This document shows, piece by piece, positions 1 through 7,586 of a DNA stretch of 64,000 bases (its first letter is position 1; each line of letters opens with the position of its first letter). The DNA is taken from the NCBI RefSeq assembly GCF_030012215.1, contig NZ_JASCXX010000013.1:62001-126000 (forward strand), given 5' to 3'. Source of the stretch: Anaerobaca lacustris (GTDB lineage Bacteria > Planctomycetota > Phycisphaerae > Sedimentisphaerales > Anaerobacaceae). The notes beneath the pieces are model-generated. The model did no database searches. It saw nothing but the letters and a program-made list of their open reading frames with translations, and was not told where the DNA came from. Position numbers and translations under genes: made by a program.

Positions 1-1875
1 CACGACCTCTTTGAGGAACTTCTCACCGACGTAGCTGACCTTCGTGGCGTTCTTGATTGCGGTCGCGTGCGCATCGACACACCGTTTCTGCTGATCGATC
101 GATACGTACAGCGCATCCCAGAGTTTCTGGAGGTTCACGCCGTACAGCATTTCGAGCGGGATGTGCCCCGTGTGCGTGTTGTGGACCGTGTGCAGGATCG
201 GAATCCGGCGAAGGGCCGCGTAGGCCAGCGCGACGCCGCCGGCCATCCAGTCGTTCGTATGCAGGATGGCCCGACCTTCGTACTTGCTGCGGATTTCCTT
301 GATGTACGTGTTGACGATCTGGCGCTGGAACTCGGCCGCATTGGCCAGTGGCCATCCTTCGTAGGCGCTGCGGTAGCCCTCGAAGATCGACGAGCTGACG
401 AGATGGACGTTTTCCGGATTGAGCTGGTGACGTTTCTGAATCCACTCCGTCTCGCTCAGTCCTGCCTCTTCGCGGAACCGTCTCGTGAGGTTCATCGTGA
501 TCAAATGGACGGGGATGCGCCTCTCGGACAGTCCCATGCACAGCGCGGAGATCACCTCACCCAGCCCGCCGCTCTTGCCGGAGACGTACCGGGCGAACTG
601 GCCCATGCCCTCCGACGGCAGGCGGGCCGTCTCGGGCGTAATGATGATCACGGGGGTCTGGTCGCTCGTCTGACGAATGTTGAAGTTCCGAATGGCAAAT
701 GCCAGCTCATCGGTCGCGTGCGTCAATGCGAAGGCGGCTGTCGCCGGCGAGTCGTACGGACTAACGGCCTCGCAGGGCAGGGTTCGCGCCGCATCGGCCG
801 TCTCCAGATAGCGCCAGTGGTCCGACGTGGTCAGGTAGCGGAACTTGCGAAGCAACTCACCGCCGGCGCGGGTGGCCTGTTCTTCCATGCCTTCAACCCG
901 GCGGAACAGGATCCGTTGCGCCTGCGATCTCAGCAGCGTCGGGCCGTGAACGTCGGCGCCGGTCCCGCACGGGCATTCCGGGCAGGGACAGTCGATCATG
1001 GGGCAGTCGGTAATCTGAAACCACTCGGCGACCTCAGTGGGGTTGGCCGCCATCAAATCGACGTGCTCGGCGAACTCGTCGCGCAGCCCTCGCCAGAAGG
1101 CCTCCATCTGCTCGTAGGCGGGTGTTCCCGTCTCGATGAGCGGAAAGTCGCATACGATCAGGACGACCTCTCCGCCGCTCTGGTGGAGGCGCGCCGCATA
1201 TTCGTGTGCGGTAAAGGACGGGGCGCCGAGACGCGAGACCAGTTCGCGGCTCAGGACGGCGTTTCGTGGCAACACGGCGAATTTGCGGGCCCGTCCGTGT
1301 CTGCCTTTGGCGCGAAAGACCCGGTTGGTGGCGATCGCCTCGCCCGTTCGCCCGTCGATCATCTTGCCGCAGGGTTCGCAGAGAGCCGCCTTGTACCCCA
1401 TGTCGGCCACGACGTTGGCGAACTCGTTGTTGTAGAGCAGATCGGTGTTGGCGAAGGCCGTGGGGCGCACGCCGAAGAAGTCATGGATCTTCTGTCGGTG
1501 GAGGGAAACCTGCTGCTTGAACTCGGTCTTCTCCTTGTCGGCAAAGAATGAGGTCAACGAGTGATGGTACGTCTGTTCCAGAAGCTCGACCTGCCGGGTG
1601 TGGCGGCCGGCGTTGAACGAATCGGCCAGCGCACCGATGACCTGCGGCTCGTAGAGTTCCGCCTGTTCGAGGAAGGTGCCGGATATGCAGTAGCAGACCT
1701 TGAAGTCGATGTGGGTTTTCACTAGGTCGGTGAACAGGCGGACGGTTGGGAGATAGCATCGCTCGGCCCGATGCGCAAACACAGCCTGGTTCCGCTCGTC
1801 CCAGAGAAACGTCGCGCCGTCTGCGGCCAGACGGAACGGTTCGTGCATTCGCAAACAGAGCGTTACCAGGGGCAT
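1..1875 (-). CDS. GH57 alpha-amylase-like / GT5 glycogen synthase fusion (3' end outside window)
   Basis: The 625 visible codons begin MPLVTLCLRMHEPFRL, the usual start of the alpha-amylase-like branch of glycoside hydrolase family 57, and run without a stop into a GT5 glycogen/starch synthase domain. The GT5 part begins near residue 420 and shows the ADP-glucose-binding loop KSGGLGEV at 434-441, then HTNDW and HTVHNTHTGH. In the GH57 half, the segment that normally reads NTELIYNN is NTDLLYNN, so the expected nucleophile Glu is Asp145; the acid/base region reads CDFPL around Asp243. A cysteine-rich stretch (CPMIDCPCPECPC) lies near residues 290-302, between the two domains. The ATG at 1875 has GGGAG upstream. 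Known for the families: GH57 acts on alpha-glucans and GT5 elongates glycogen. Inferred: glycogen synthesis with a weakened or purely glucan-binding GH57 module. The C-terminal GT5 lobe lies beyond the window. Confidence 0.9.
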   Translation of the reverse strand, partial: MPLVTLCLRMHEPFRLAADGATFLWDERNQAVFAHRAERCYLPTVRLFTDLVKTHIDFKVCYCISGTFLEQAELYEPQVIGALADSFNAGRHTRQVELLEQTYHHSLTSFFADKEKTEFKQQVSLHRQKIHDFFGVRPTAFANTDLLYNNEFANVVADMGYKAALCEPCGKMIDGRTGEAIATNRVFRAKGRHGRARKFAVLPRNAVLSRELVSRLGAPSFTAHEYAARLHQSGGEVVLIVCDFPLIETGTPAYEQMEAFWRGLRDEFAEHVDLMAANPTEVAEWFQITDCPMIDCPCPECPCGTGADVHGPTLLRSQAQRILFRRVEGMEEQATRAGGELLRKFRYLTTSDHWRYLETADAARTLPCEAVSPYDSPATAAFALTHATDELAFAIRNFNIRQTSDQTPVIIITPETARLPSEGMGQFARYVSGKSGGLGEVISALCMGLSERRIPVHLITMNLTRRFREEAGLSETEWIQKRHQLNPENVHLVSSSIFEGYRSAYEGWPLANAAEFQRQIVNTYIKEIRSKYEGRAILHTNDWMAGGVALAYAALRRIPILHTVHNTHTGHIPLEMLYGVNLQKLWDALYVSIDQQKRCVDAHATAIKNATKVSYVGEKFLKEVV

Positions 1876-2053
1876 GGCGAGGTGCTCCCGTGCGGGTGGA
1901 GATCATGCACCCTGATTGCGGCAGGGCACGTGCTTTGTTGCTTCAAGAGGCCGACCATCCTTGACTCCGACACACCGCGACGTCCACGCCACGATCCCAC
2001 CGACAGCGGGAACCGACGGACGTCGATACGCCATCTACCGTGTCAAACGCGAT

Positions 2054-2083
2054 ACTCTACTCGACGGGGTTGCCCCTCGGCAA
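2054..2083 (-). promoter_or_regulatory. Candidate promoter for the GH57-GT5 gene
   Basis: On the minus strand TTGCCG (2083-2078) is followed after 18 bases by TAGAGT (2059-2054), about 180 bases upstream of the ATG at 1875. It shares the TTGCCx -35 box with other candidates in this window. Apart from this box and the terminator at 2125-2146, I see nothing coding in the 367-base gap 1876-2242. Confidence 0.35.
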
Positions 2084-2124
2084 GTGGCATTCGCATTCTG
2101 CAGGCGTCTTTTGTGTATCGTCCG

Positions 2125-2146
2125 AAAAAAGCGGCCGTCCGGCCGG
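2125..2146 (-). terminator. Rho-independent terminator of the MotA-like gene
   Basis: On the minus strand a 5-bp all-GC stem (CGGCC/GGCCG, loop GGAC) is followed by C and six T residues. It lies about 100 bases beyond the stop codon of the gene at 2243-2665. Confidence 0.65.
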
Positions 2147-2242
2147 GTGACATCAGACGCATCGCGGGCGACTGTGGCCGAATTGTCGCGTCGGTTTTCG
2201 TTCGAACCGCCATGGTGCAGAGCCGGGCGCCGTCCGGCGTCT

Positions 2243-2665
2243 TCAGCAGTTTCTTCCGATCAGATCGAGCTGCTGTTCCTTGGCCCATTTGTAGCCGTGC
2301 TCGCCCAGGTAGGACAGAAGCTTGTAATGGAAGACCTTGAAGGTGTCTTCGCTGAGGATGGAGGCCATCGCTTCGGTGATAATGACGCGGCGGAGCAGTT
2401 CCTTTCCCTTGCAGTTGTCCACCAGGATGCGCCGTTCCTGGATGTCGCGGAACAACTCGCCGCTGACGCCGTCGATGCCCATCTGGATGCTGGTCGCCAG
2501 GAACTCATCGTCGATATTCTTCAGTTCCTCCTCCAGGGCGAGGAACCCTTCCTGCCGTATGGTCGAGGCATACTTCCGCAGCCTGACGATCAGGTCGAAG
2601 CATTCCTTTCGCTCTTCAATGCTGCACTGAATACGTTCGGCAAACTGCCAATCGTAGTATAACAT
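2243..2665 (-). CDS. Soluble protein related to the MotA cytoplasmic domain
   Basis: The 140-residue protein has no hydrophobic segment. Residues about 33-75 (IRQEGFLALEEELKNIDDEF, then SIQMGIDGVSGELFRDIQER) resemble the cytoplasmic helical loop of flagellar stator MotA, where the family has R-x-EG-x-LALEE followed by a DG-x-x-x-E-x-x-x-I-L segment. The membrane helices and proline-containing pore helices of MotA are absent. The remaining C-terminus is helical and rich in Leu and Tyr. The ATG at 2665 is preceded by AAGGAG at ideal spacing and a terminator follows, so it is a monocistronic gene. It may be a free-standing regulator or a cytoplasmic partner of a motor, but function is unknown and no flagellar gene is nearby. 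Confidence 0.8.
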   Translation of the reverse strand: MLYYDWQFAERIQCSIEERKECFDLIVRLRKYASTIRQEGFLALEEELKNIDDEFLATSIQMGIDGVSGELFRDIQERRILVDNCKGKELLRRVIITEAMASILSEDTFKVFHYKLLSYLGEHGYKWAKEQQLDLIGRNC

Positions 2666-2805
2666 GCTCGTCTTCTCCTTGGCTGCCTTTGCTGATTGTT
2701 ACGCCATCCCCGCCGGACGGCTATACGCCGAGCCCCCCAGGCAAGGTGAACATTATGAGGTCGGGATCATAGCAGGGCCGGGAGGGCTTGGCAACCGACG
2801 AATGG

Positions 2806-2838
2806 AAAAAGGGCGGCCATCCTGCGATAGCCGCCCTT
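2806..2838 (-). terminator. Rho-independent terminator after the PEP-CTERM gene
   Basis: On the minus strand AAGGGCGGC (2838-2830) and GCCGCCCTT (2817-2809) form a perfect 9-bp stem with a 12-base loop. A run of T residues follows (minus strand, 2810-2806). It sits about 30 bases after the stop at 2871. Confidence 0.8.
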
Positions 2839-2870
2839 CAAGAAGCGAGTGTGTCGATGCGGTCGTGCGA

Positions 2871-3512
2871 TCAGAACGTGTTGCGTCGGCGGAAATAGCC
2901 GGTCAGACCGAGACCGATGGAACCGAGCAGGAGCGCGCCGGGGACCGGAACGGTCGTGATCTGGATGTTGTCGAAGAAGGCGTCGCCAGCCACGCCGGCG
3001 CCGCCGTAGTAGCTGAAGTCCTCGAACATCAGGTGAATGCTGCTGCCGATCGAGGTCGGAGCGGTGAACTCGTACGTGTAGGTGTGCCACTGCCCGTCGT
3101 CGATGAGGACGGGGGCCGCGCCGCTGGTCGCGTTGGTTCCATAATACCAGAGGTGCGTTCCCGGATAGGCTTGCGAGAGGCCTGCGAATCCGCCGGAGCC
3201 GCCGGCGACCTGGCTGGGCATGCCGAGGTAGTCGAACGAGATGGTGTACGATTGCCCGGCCGCGAGGTCGAAGGCCGCGATCGTGAAGATGTCTCCACCG
3301 CTGGCCGTGGCGCTGAACGACAGGACGTTGTTGCCGGCGTTCAGCGGATCGGCCACGATGATCCCGTTGTGGGCTCCGCCGTTCTTACCGATCCACTGCG
3401 ACAGGTCGGTCTCAAAATCTTCGATGAACACGGGATTGGCGACAGCGCCGGCGCTGAAGAAACCCACAAGGACAAGCATACCGATAGAGGTTCGTTTGAC
3501 GCGATGGCTCAT
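2871..3512 (-). CDS. PEP-CTERM-type exported protein with a carbohydrate-binding-like fold
   Basis: The 213-residue protein starts with a signal peptide (hydrophobic stretch 9-24, cleavage likely after AVA). It then has FIEDFETDLSQWIGKNGGAH and a Gly/Ser/Tyr-rich beta region typical of jelly-roll or discoidin-like surface proteins. It ends in VPVPGALLLGSIGLGLTGY followed by FRRRNTF: a Val-Pro-x-Pro motif, a transmembrane helix and an Arg cluster. That is the C-terminal sorting signal processed by exosortase-type transpeptidases. No exosortase gene lies in this window, which is normal because substrates are scattered. The start has GGGGGGTG upstream and a TATAAT box about 60 bases before it; a strong terminator follows. 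The protein is probably secreted or attached to the envelope; its ligand cannot be told. Confidence 0.88.
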   Translation of the reverse strand: MSHRVKRTSIGMLVLVGFFSAGAVANPVFIEDFETDLSQWIGKNGGAHNGIIVADPLNAGNNVLSFSATASGGDIFTIAAFDLAAGQSYTISFDYLGMPSQVAGGSGGFAGLSQAYPGTHLWYYGTNATSGAAPVLIDDGQWHTYTYEFTAPTSIGSSIHLMFEDFSYYGGAGVAGDAFFDNIQITTVPVPGALLLGSIGLGLTGYFRRRNTF

Positions 3513-3569
3513 TTCAACACCCCCCAGAGTGTTTTGCTGTGCTCGCGATCCCGTCCATGACCAGTCGTT

Positions 3570-3598
3570 ATTATACCCGATCTCCCGTGGCCGGAAAA
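3570..3598 (-). promoter_or_regulatory. Promoter of the PEP-CTERM gene
   Basis: On the minus strand a perfect TATAAT (3575-3570) has only a poor -35 box (TTTTCC at 3598-3593, spacing 17). It is the only consensus -10 upstream of the ATG at 3512. Confidence 0.5.
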
Positions 3599-3727
3599 AG
3601 GGAAAAACGTGACGTGCGGACCTCGAATCGTCTCGGCCTCTCTGCCGCGCCGCACGCGGGGCGATTATCAGACTCCGGCTCGATTTGCGGCGAGATTTTT
3701 TTGCCCGCCTTTGCGGTCGTCGGCGGG

Positions 3728-3733
3728 TATAAT
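3728..3733 (+). promoter_or_regulatory. -10 box upstream of the radical SAM gene
   Basis: A perfect TATAAT in the context GGGTATAATG lies 52 bases before the ATG at 3786. No good -35 box sits at 16-18 bases. It overlaps the 3' arm of a GC-rich inverted repeat (CCCGCC/GGCGGG). Confidence 0.45.
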
Positions 3734-3785
3734 GCGCGCGGGTGGCCTGCTCGATTCATGGGATAGCATCGGCACAACGCCGGAT

Positions 3786-5267
3786 ATGACAGACAAGACG
3801 ACGATTCTCGATTGTTATACGGACGAACCGGCCGGTTTGGGTGTCCCTCCGTTCGTGGGGGTGTGGCCACGCTACGTCGCCGGTCAGTACGAGCGCGAGC
3901 CGACCTATCTGACCATCGACGATCTGCGGTGGCTTCGCTATCGCGAGCACGTGCCTGGGGCCACAATCGATCCGCCGGTCGGCCGGACGCACATTGAGGC
4001 GTTGAACCATACGCGCGATCCCGACGAGATCCGTCGCGTCCTTCTGGAGGCCGACCCGCTCGTCGTGATCGCGGGCGTGCAGACCCCCGGCAAGTATCTC
4101 AGCGCGCGTCCCGGCACGCTGCGCGAGGTGAGCAAGCTGCTATCGTCGATGGCGCTTCGCAGGGTGCTCACCGGTCCCGTTCTGACGGGGGGGACACAGG
4201 TGCGCGGTGGACTGCGGCCTCAACTGCCGCAACCCGGCGACTACGACGCGTTGCAGCCGTTCGTCTTCGATTCGTACGAGCAGCTCCAGCCGTATGCCCT
4301 GCGCGGCGCCGGGCTGATCGGACAGATGCCCCACATGCCGAACCGAATCGTCGAGATCGAGACCGGCCGCGGCTGCCCGCGAGAGGAAGGCTGTTCGTTC
4401 TGCACCGAACCGCTCAAGCACGCCGTGCAGTGGCGACGGGCAGAGTACATCGCCGAAGAAGTGAGGACGCTGATGGAGTTGGGCGCCCAGGCCTTTCGGC
4501 TCGGCAAGCAGTCCTGCATCTACAGCTACGAATCGGGCGATCCGGCGAAGATCGAGGCGTTGCTGTCCAGTCTGGCCGCCCTGAACCCCGCGGTCCTGCA
4601 CCTGGACAATGCGAACCCCGCGATGGTCGACGAGCGGCGAACCGAGCTGTTCGTCAAGTACCTGACACCCGGAAGCACCGCGGCGATGGGCGTGGAGTCG
4701 TTCGACCCGGAGGTGGCCCGCGCCAACAATCTCAACTGTACGTTCGAGACGGCCTTCGAAGCGATCCGGACCGTCAATCGCATTGGCGGCGTCCGAGGCG
4801 AGAACGGATGTCACGTCTTGCTGCCCGGAGTCAATGTCCTGCTCGGCCTGGCCGGGGAGACGCCGGACACGCTGGACCGGAATCTCGCGGCGCTGAAGCG
4901 CCTTCTCGATGAAGGGCTTCTCATCCGGCGGATCAATATCCGCCAGGTCGTGCCCTTTCCCGGCACGGCCCTTTACGAGCGGGCCGGGCAGAAGTATTTG
5001 CGAATGAACCGCCGATACTATCCCGCCTGGATCGACAAGGTGCGTCGGGAAATCGACGTGCCCATGCTGGAGAGGTTGTTTCCGATTGGAACGGTCCTGC
5101 GAGACTTGTGCAGCGAGGTTCACAACGGCGCCACCACCTTCATGCGGCAGATCGGCAGCTACCCGATCCTGGTGGCCGTTCCGGAACGCCTGGCGCTCCA
5201 GGAGCGCTACGACGTGCGCGTCACCGGCATCCTGCCTCGCAGTCTCACGGCCGAATGGATTCGCTGA
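3786..5267 (+). CDS. Radical SAM enzyme of the COG1031 type
   Basis: From the ATG at 3786 the protein is 493 residues and opens with ILDCYTDEPAGLGVPPFVGV, typical of the archaeal/bacterial COG1031 Fe-S oxidoreductases. The reading frame is open further upstream, but the family start and the TATAAT box at 3728 favour 3786. The cluster motif is C197-PREEG-C203-SF-C206, so the first two cysteines are five residues apart instead of the common CxxxCxxC spacing. Further on come a TIM-barrel-like core with a VLLPGVNVLLGLAGET segment and a C-terminal region (TTFMRQIGSYPILVAVPERL) like the RNA-binding or TRAM-like tail of this group. Known: radical SAM proteins bind a 4Fe-4S cluster and cleave S-adenosylmethionine. 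The substrate is unknown; RNA or protein modification is possible. No partner gene is adjacent. Confidence 0.85.
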   Translation: MTDKTTILDCYTDEPAGLGVPPFVGVWPRYVAGQYEREPTYLTIDDLRWLRYREHVPGATIDPPVGRTHIEALNHTRDPDEIRRVLLEADPLVVIAGVQTPGKYLSARPGTLREVSKLLSSMALRRVLTGPVLTGGTQVRGGLRPQLPQPGDYDALQPFVFDSYEQLQPYALRGAGLIGQMPHMPNRIVEIETGRGCPREEGCSFCTEPLKHAVQWRRAEYIAEEVRTLMELGAQAFRLGKQSCIYSYESGDPAKIEALLSSLAALNPAVLHLDNANPAMVDERRTELFVKYLTPGSTAAMGVESFDPEVARANNLNCTFETAFEAIRTVNRIGGVRGENGCHVLLPGVNVLLGLAGETPDTLDRNLAALKRLLDEGLLIRRINIRQVVPFPGTALYERAGQKYLRMNRRYYPAWIDKVRREIDVPMLERLFPIGTVLRDLCSEVHNGATTFMRQIGSYPILVAVPERLALQERYDVRVTGILPRSLTAEWIR

Positions 5268-5335
5268 CGGCCGACCCGGCATGCGCCGATGTCGCGGTCA
5301 GTCCGTTGCCGAGACGTGTGGACGTGACGCGATCC

Positions 5336-5836
5336 CTATGGCCAGACACCGGCCCGGTGGAGCTGGAGCGTCAGCTCGCGGATGCGATCCTCCGCCTTCG
5401 TGGCCTTGTCCATCGCTTCGTCCCGCTCTTGCTTGATCTCTTGCAGCGAGAGAAACTCCTTGAGCCTGGCCGCCTCGAGGTGGGTCGTCTGAAGTCTGGT
5501 CTCCAGTTCCTGCACCCTCTGATTGGCGACGGCAACCTGGGCCACGAGCGTATCCCGCTCCTGCATCAATGCGTCCAGTTCCGAACGGACCTTCTCAAGG
5601 AGTTGTTCGGTCTGAGCCGCTTGCGTGCGGAGGGCCGCATGGTCCTGGCGTGCCGTTGTCAGAGACGCCGCGAGCTGTGAGATGTGCCTGGTCTTGTGGG
5701 CGTTGGCCACGGCCAGTTCGTCGCGCGCCATGCCGGGATTGAGGCGGGGGCCCACCATCGTCGCGATGAGCAGGACAACCACGCTCGACGCAACGGCCCC
5801 CCTCTCAAACAGCGATAGGTTCTCTTCCTTCATCAT
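5336..5836 (-). CDS. Membrane-anchored coiled-coil protein
   Basis: This 166-residue protein has one N-terminal transmembrane helix (about residues 12-31, AVASSVVVLLIATMVG) followed by a long heptad-rich coiled coil (about 45-155; many Leu, Glu, Gln and Arg). No enzymatic motif is visible. The start has two ATG codons in a row (5836 and 5833) with only a weak GGGA upstream. It stands alone between two plus-strand genes. I do not recognise a family; an inner-membrane scaffold or periplasmic spacer is the most that can be said. Confidence 0.65.
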   Translation of the reverse strand: MMKEENLSLFERGAVASSVVVLLIATMVGPRLNPGMARDELAVANAHKTRHISQLAASLTTARQDHAALRTQAAQTEQLLEKVRSELDALMQERDTLVAQVAVANQRVQELETRLQTTHLEAARLKEFLSLQEIKQERDEAMDKATKAEDRIRELTLQLHRAGVWP

Positions 5837-5974
5837 ACAGCAAATCCCAACCTGTCCGAATGAATCACCCTCTCGGCTTATTCCTATCGGCTATTTCTCG
5901 CTTCGACTCCGGGATCGAAATCCCAAAAACCGAGCTCTCTTGCGTCCGGTCCCGTCCTGCGACAGGCTCTGTTT

Positions 5975-6008
5975 GGTCCGAAAACGACCGAAACGCCGTT
6001 TTCGGGCC
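5975..6008. repeat. Perfect long inverted repeat
   Basis: GGTCCGAAAACG (5975-5986) pairs with CGTTTTCGGGCC (5997-6008) through 12 pairs including one G-U, leaving a 10-base loop. No T-tract follows on either strand, so it is not a classical terminator. It lies between the divergently transcribed genes at 5836 and 6372. Confidence 0.6.
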
Positions 6009-6245
6009 GATACGGGCCTTATCTCTGCCCACCGGGTTCTCGGAGCCTCCTGTCTCGCGCCGCCCACGGGCAGGGCTGTCAATGGCCCTTGAAATTTCCC
6101 AGATACCCTATAATACCAAATTCGGCCCGCCTTGGCAACCCCTACCCGATAATGGGCTGATGCGGCGACACCACCGGACAAGCGTGGTGTGGGTGAAGGC
6201 GTCAGCGTGTGCCTCGTTCACGATCTGCGCGACGGGAGTCCGACA

Positions 6246-6274
6246 TTGCCTGGGGGCTGCATTCCTGGTAGAAT
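6246..6274 (+). promoter_or_regulatory. Promoter of the aldo/keto reductase gene
   Basis: TTGCCT (6246-6251), 17 bases, then TAGAAT (6269-6274), preceded by TGG as in an extended -10. It lies about 98 bases upstream of the ATG at 6372. The same combination occurs upstream of the dksA-like gene. Confidence 0.6.
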
Positions 6275-6371
6275 AGCCATCGCCCCGCAGAGGCCTTGGC
6301 CAGGTTGCGGGGATGCTGTGCGAACGGGCATATCGCCAAACCGGATTGACAATGAAGAAGGGGGACGCATC

Positions 6372-7400
6372 ATGGAACGACGCGCATTTCTCAAGGCCAT
6401 CGGGACCGTCGCGGGGAGCTATGCATTGGGGGCCGGACCGCTGTCACCCGCTCAGGGGGCTGGTCTGGCCGAGGAGCAGCTCGGTCTGCCGCGACGCATT
6501 CTGGGCCGAACAGGTGAGAGGATTTCGGTCGTCGGTTTTCCCGGTCTGGCCTTGGCCAATTACGACCAGGAGCAGGGCACTGCCAGCCTGCACAGGGCGT
6601 TCGATCACGGCGTCAACTATTTTGATGTCGCTCCGGCTTATGGAAGGGATGGTGACGCGGAGATCAAGATGGGGATCGGTTTGCAGGGGATCGATCGCAG
6701 CCGCATCTTCCTGGCCTGCAAGACCAAGATGCGAGACAAAGACGGGGCACGCAAGGAGTTGGAACGCTCGCTCAAGAGACTCAAGACGGATTACTTCGAC
6801 CTGTATCAGATGCACGCGATCTTCACCGAAGAGGAAGTCAAGCAGGCGCTGGGGCCGGGTGGGGCTATTGAGACGTTCTTGAAGGCGAAGGAAGAAGGCA
6901 AGGTTCGACATTTCGGCTTCTCGGCCCACACCACAGTGGGGGCTTTGGCGGCCCTGAACGGGTTCGCGTTTGATGCGGTGATGTTCCCTCTGAGTTTCGT
7001 CGACTACTTCGCGACCGGGTTCGGCAAGGACGTGGTCGAATGCGCCAACGAGAAGGGCGCCGCGGTCGTCGCCATCAAGGCGATGTCCAAGGGATCGTGG
7101 CCGCAAGGCGCCGAGCGGACGAGGAAATGGTGGTATCGTACGACAGAGACGCAGAAAGAGATTGACCTGGCTACGCGTTTCTCTCTTTCGCTTCCCGGTG
7201 TGGTTGCGTCGATCCCGCCCTCGTGGCTCGACCTGCTGGACAAAGCCGTTGAAGCGGGCCGCTCGCCGGGTCCCATTACCGAGATCGAGCTATTGGAGTT
7301 GCGGACGATGGCCAAGGACTGCCAGCCCCTGTTTCGCGAGGAAGAACGGCGCGTCGCGGCCCGTCACATCGATCCCGACTGCCCCCATTACCCGGCATAA
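6372..7400 (+). CDS. Tat-exported aldo/keto reductase
   Basis: The 342-residue protein starts with a twin-arginine signal (MERRAFLKAIGTVAGSYALG), so it is exported folded, presumably with its nicotinamide cofactor. The AKR barrel follows: the tetrad Asp85, Tyr90, Lys117 and His148 is complete (FDVAPAYG, ACKTK, MHAI). AKR members reduce aldehydes and ketones or oxidise sugars. Tat-exported versions are common in Planctomycetota, often with sugar-oxidation genes, though none is adjacent here. The C-terminus (MAKDCQPLFREEERR, then DPDCPHYPA) keeps two cysteines but not a full ferredoxin cluster. The ATG at 6372 has GGGGGA at good spacing and the promoter at 6246; upstream in-frame codons lack support. 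Substrate unknown. Confidence 0.9.
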   Translation: MERRAFLKAIGTVAGSYALGAGPLSPAQGAGLAEEQLGLPRRILGRTGERISVVGFPGLALANYDQEQGTASLHRAFDHGVNYFDVAPAYGRDGDAEIKMGIGLQGIDRSRIFLACKTKMRDKDGARKELERSLKRLKTDYFDLYQMHAIFTEEEVKQALGPGGAIETFLKAKEEGKVRHFGFSAHTTVGALAALNGFAFDAVMFPLSFVDYFATGFGKDVVECANEKGAAVVAIKAMSKGSWPQGAERTRKWWYRTTETQKEIDLATRFSLSLPGVVASIPPSWLDLLDKAVEAGRSPGPITEIELLELRTMAKDCQPLFREEERRVAARHIDPDCPHYPA

Positions 7401-7532
7401 CTCCGACTGCGTCACGAAGATTCGGATGGCCGTTCCCACGACAGAGCTCCGTCACACGTCCGCAGTGGGAAAATCGCGGAGCTTTCCGGCGGAATCTGCG
7501 CAATGAATTCTGGTCGCGCGCGTCTATAGGGG

Positions 7533-7538
7533 TATAAT
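7533..7538 (+). promoter_or_regulatory. -10 box of the export operon
   Basis: TATAAT in the context GGGTATAATG lies 49 bases before the ATG at 7587. There is no clear -35 box, so activation or an unusual spacing is possible. Confidence 0.45.
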
Positions 7539-7586
7539 GCCGGTGGATGAAGTAGCCCGACATGCGGTTGGTGACTTGGGAAGGAA

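Larger units (their letters stand above)
5837..6371. other. 535-base intergenic region with a 12-bp hairpin
   Basis: No convincing gene lies here; the open frames have no ribosome binding site and no recognisable protein. It holds the hairpin at 5975-6008, an isolated TATAAT at 6109-6114 (TTGAAA 14 bases before it, too close for a standard promoter), and the promoter at 6246-6274 that serves the next gene. Confidence 0.5.

Noticed and set aside
67-1551. Long plus-strand frame of 494 codons
   Set aside because: It is antisense to the GH57-GT5 gene, whose protein has recognisable motifs; the antisense product has none and no ribosome site.
6089-6114. Promoter TTGAAA...TATAAT
   Set aside because: The spacer is only 14 bases, and a better spaced promoter lies closer to the gene.
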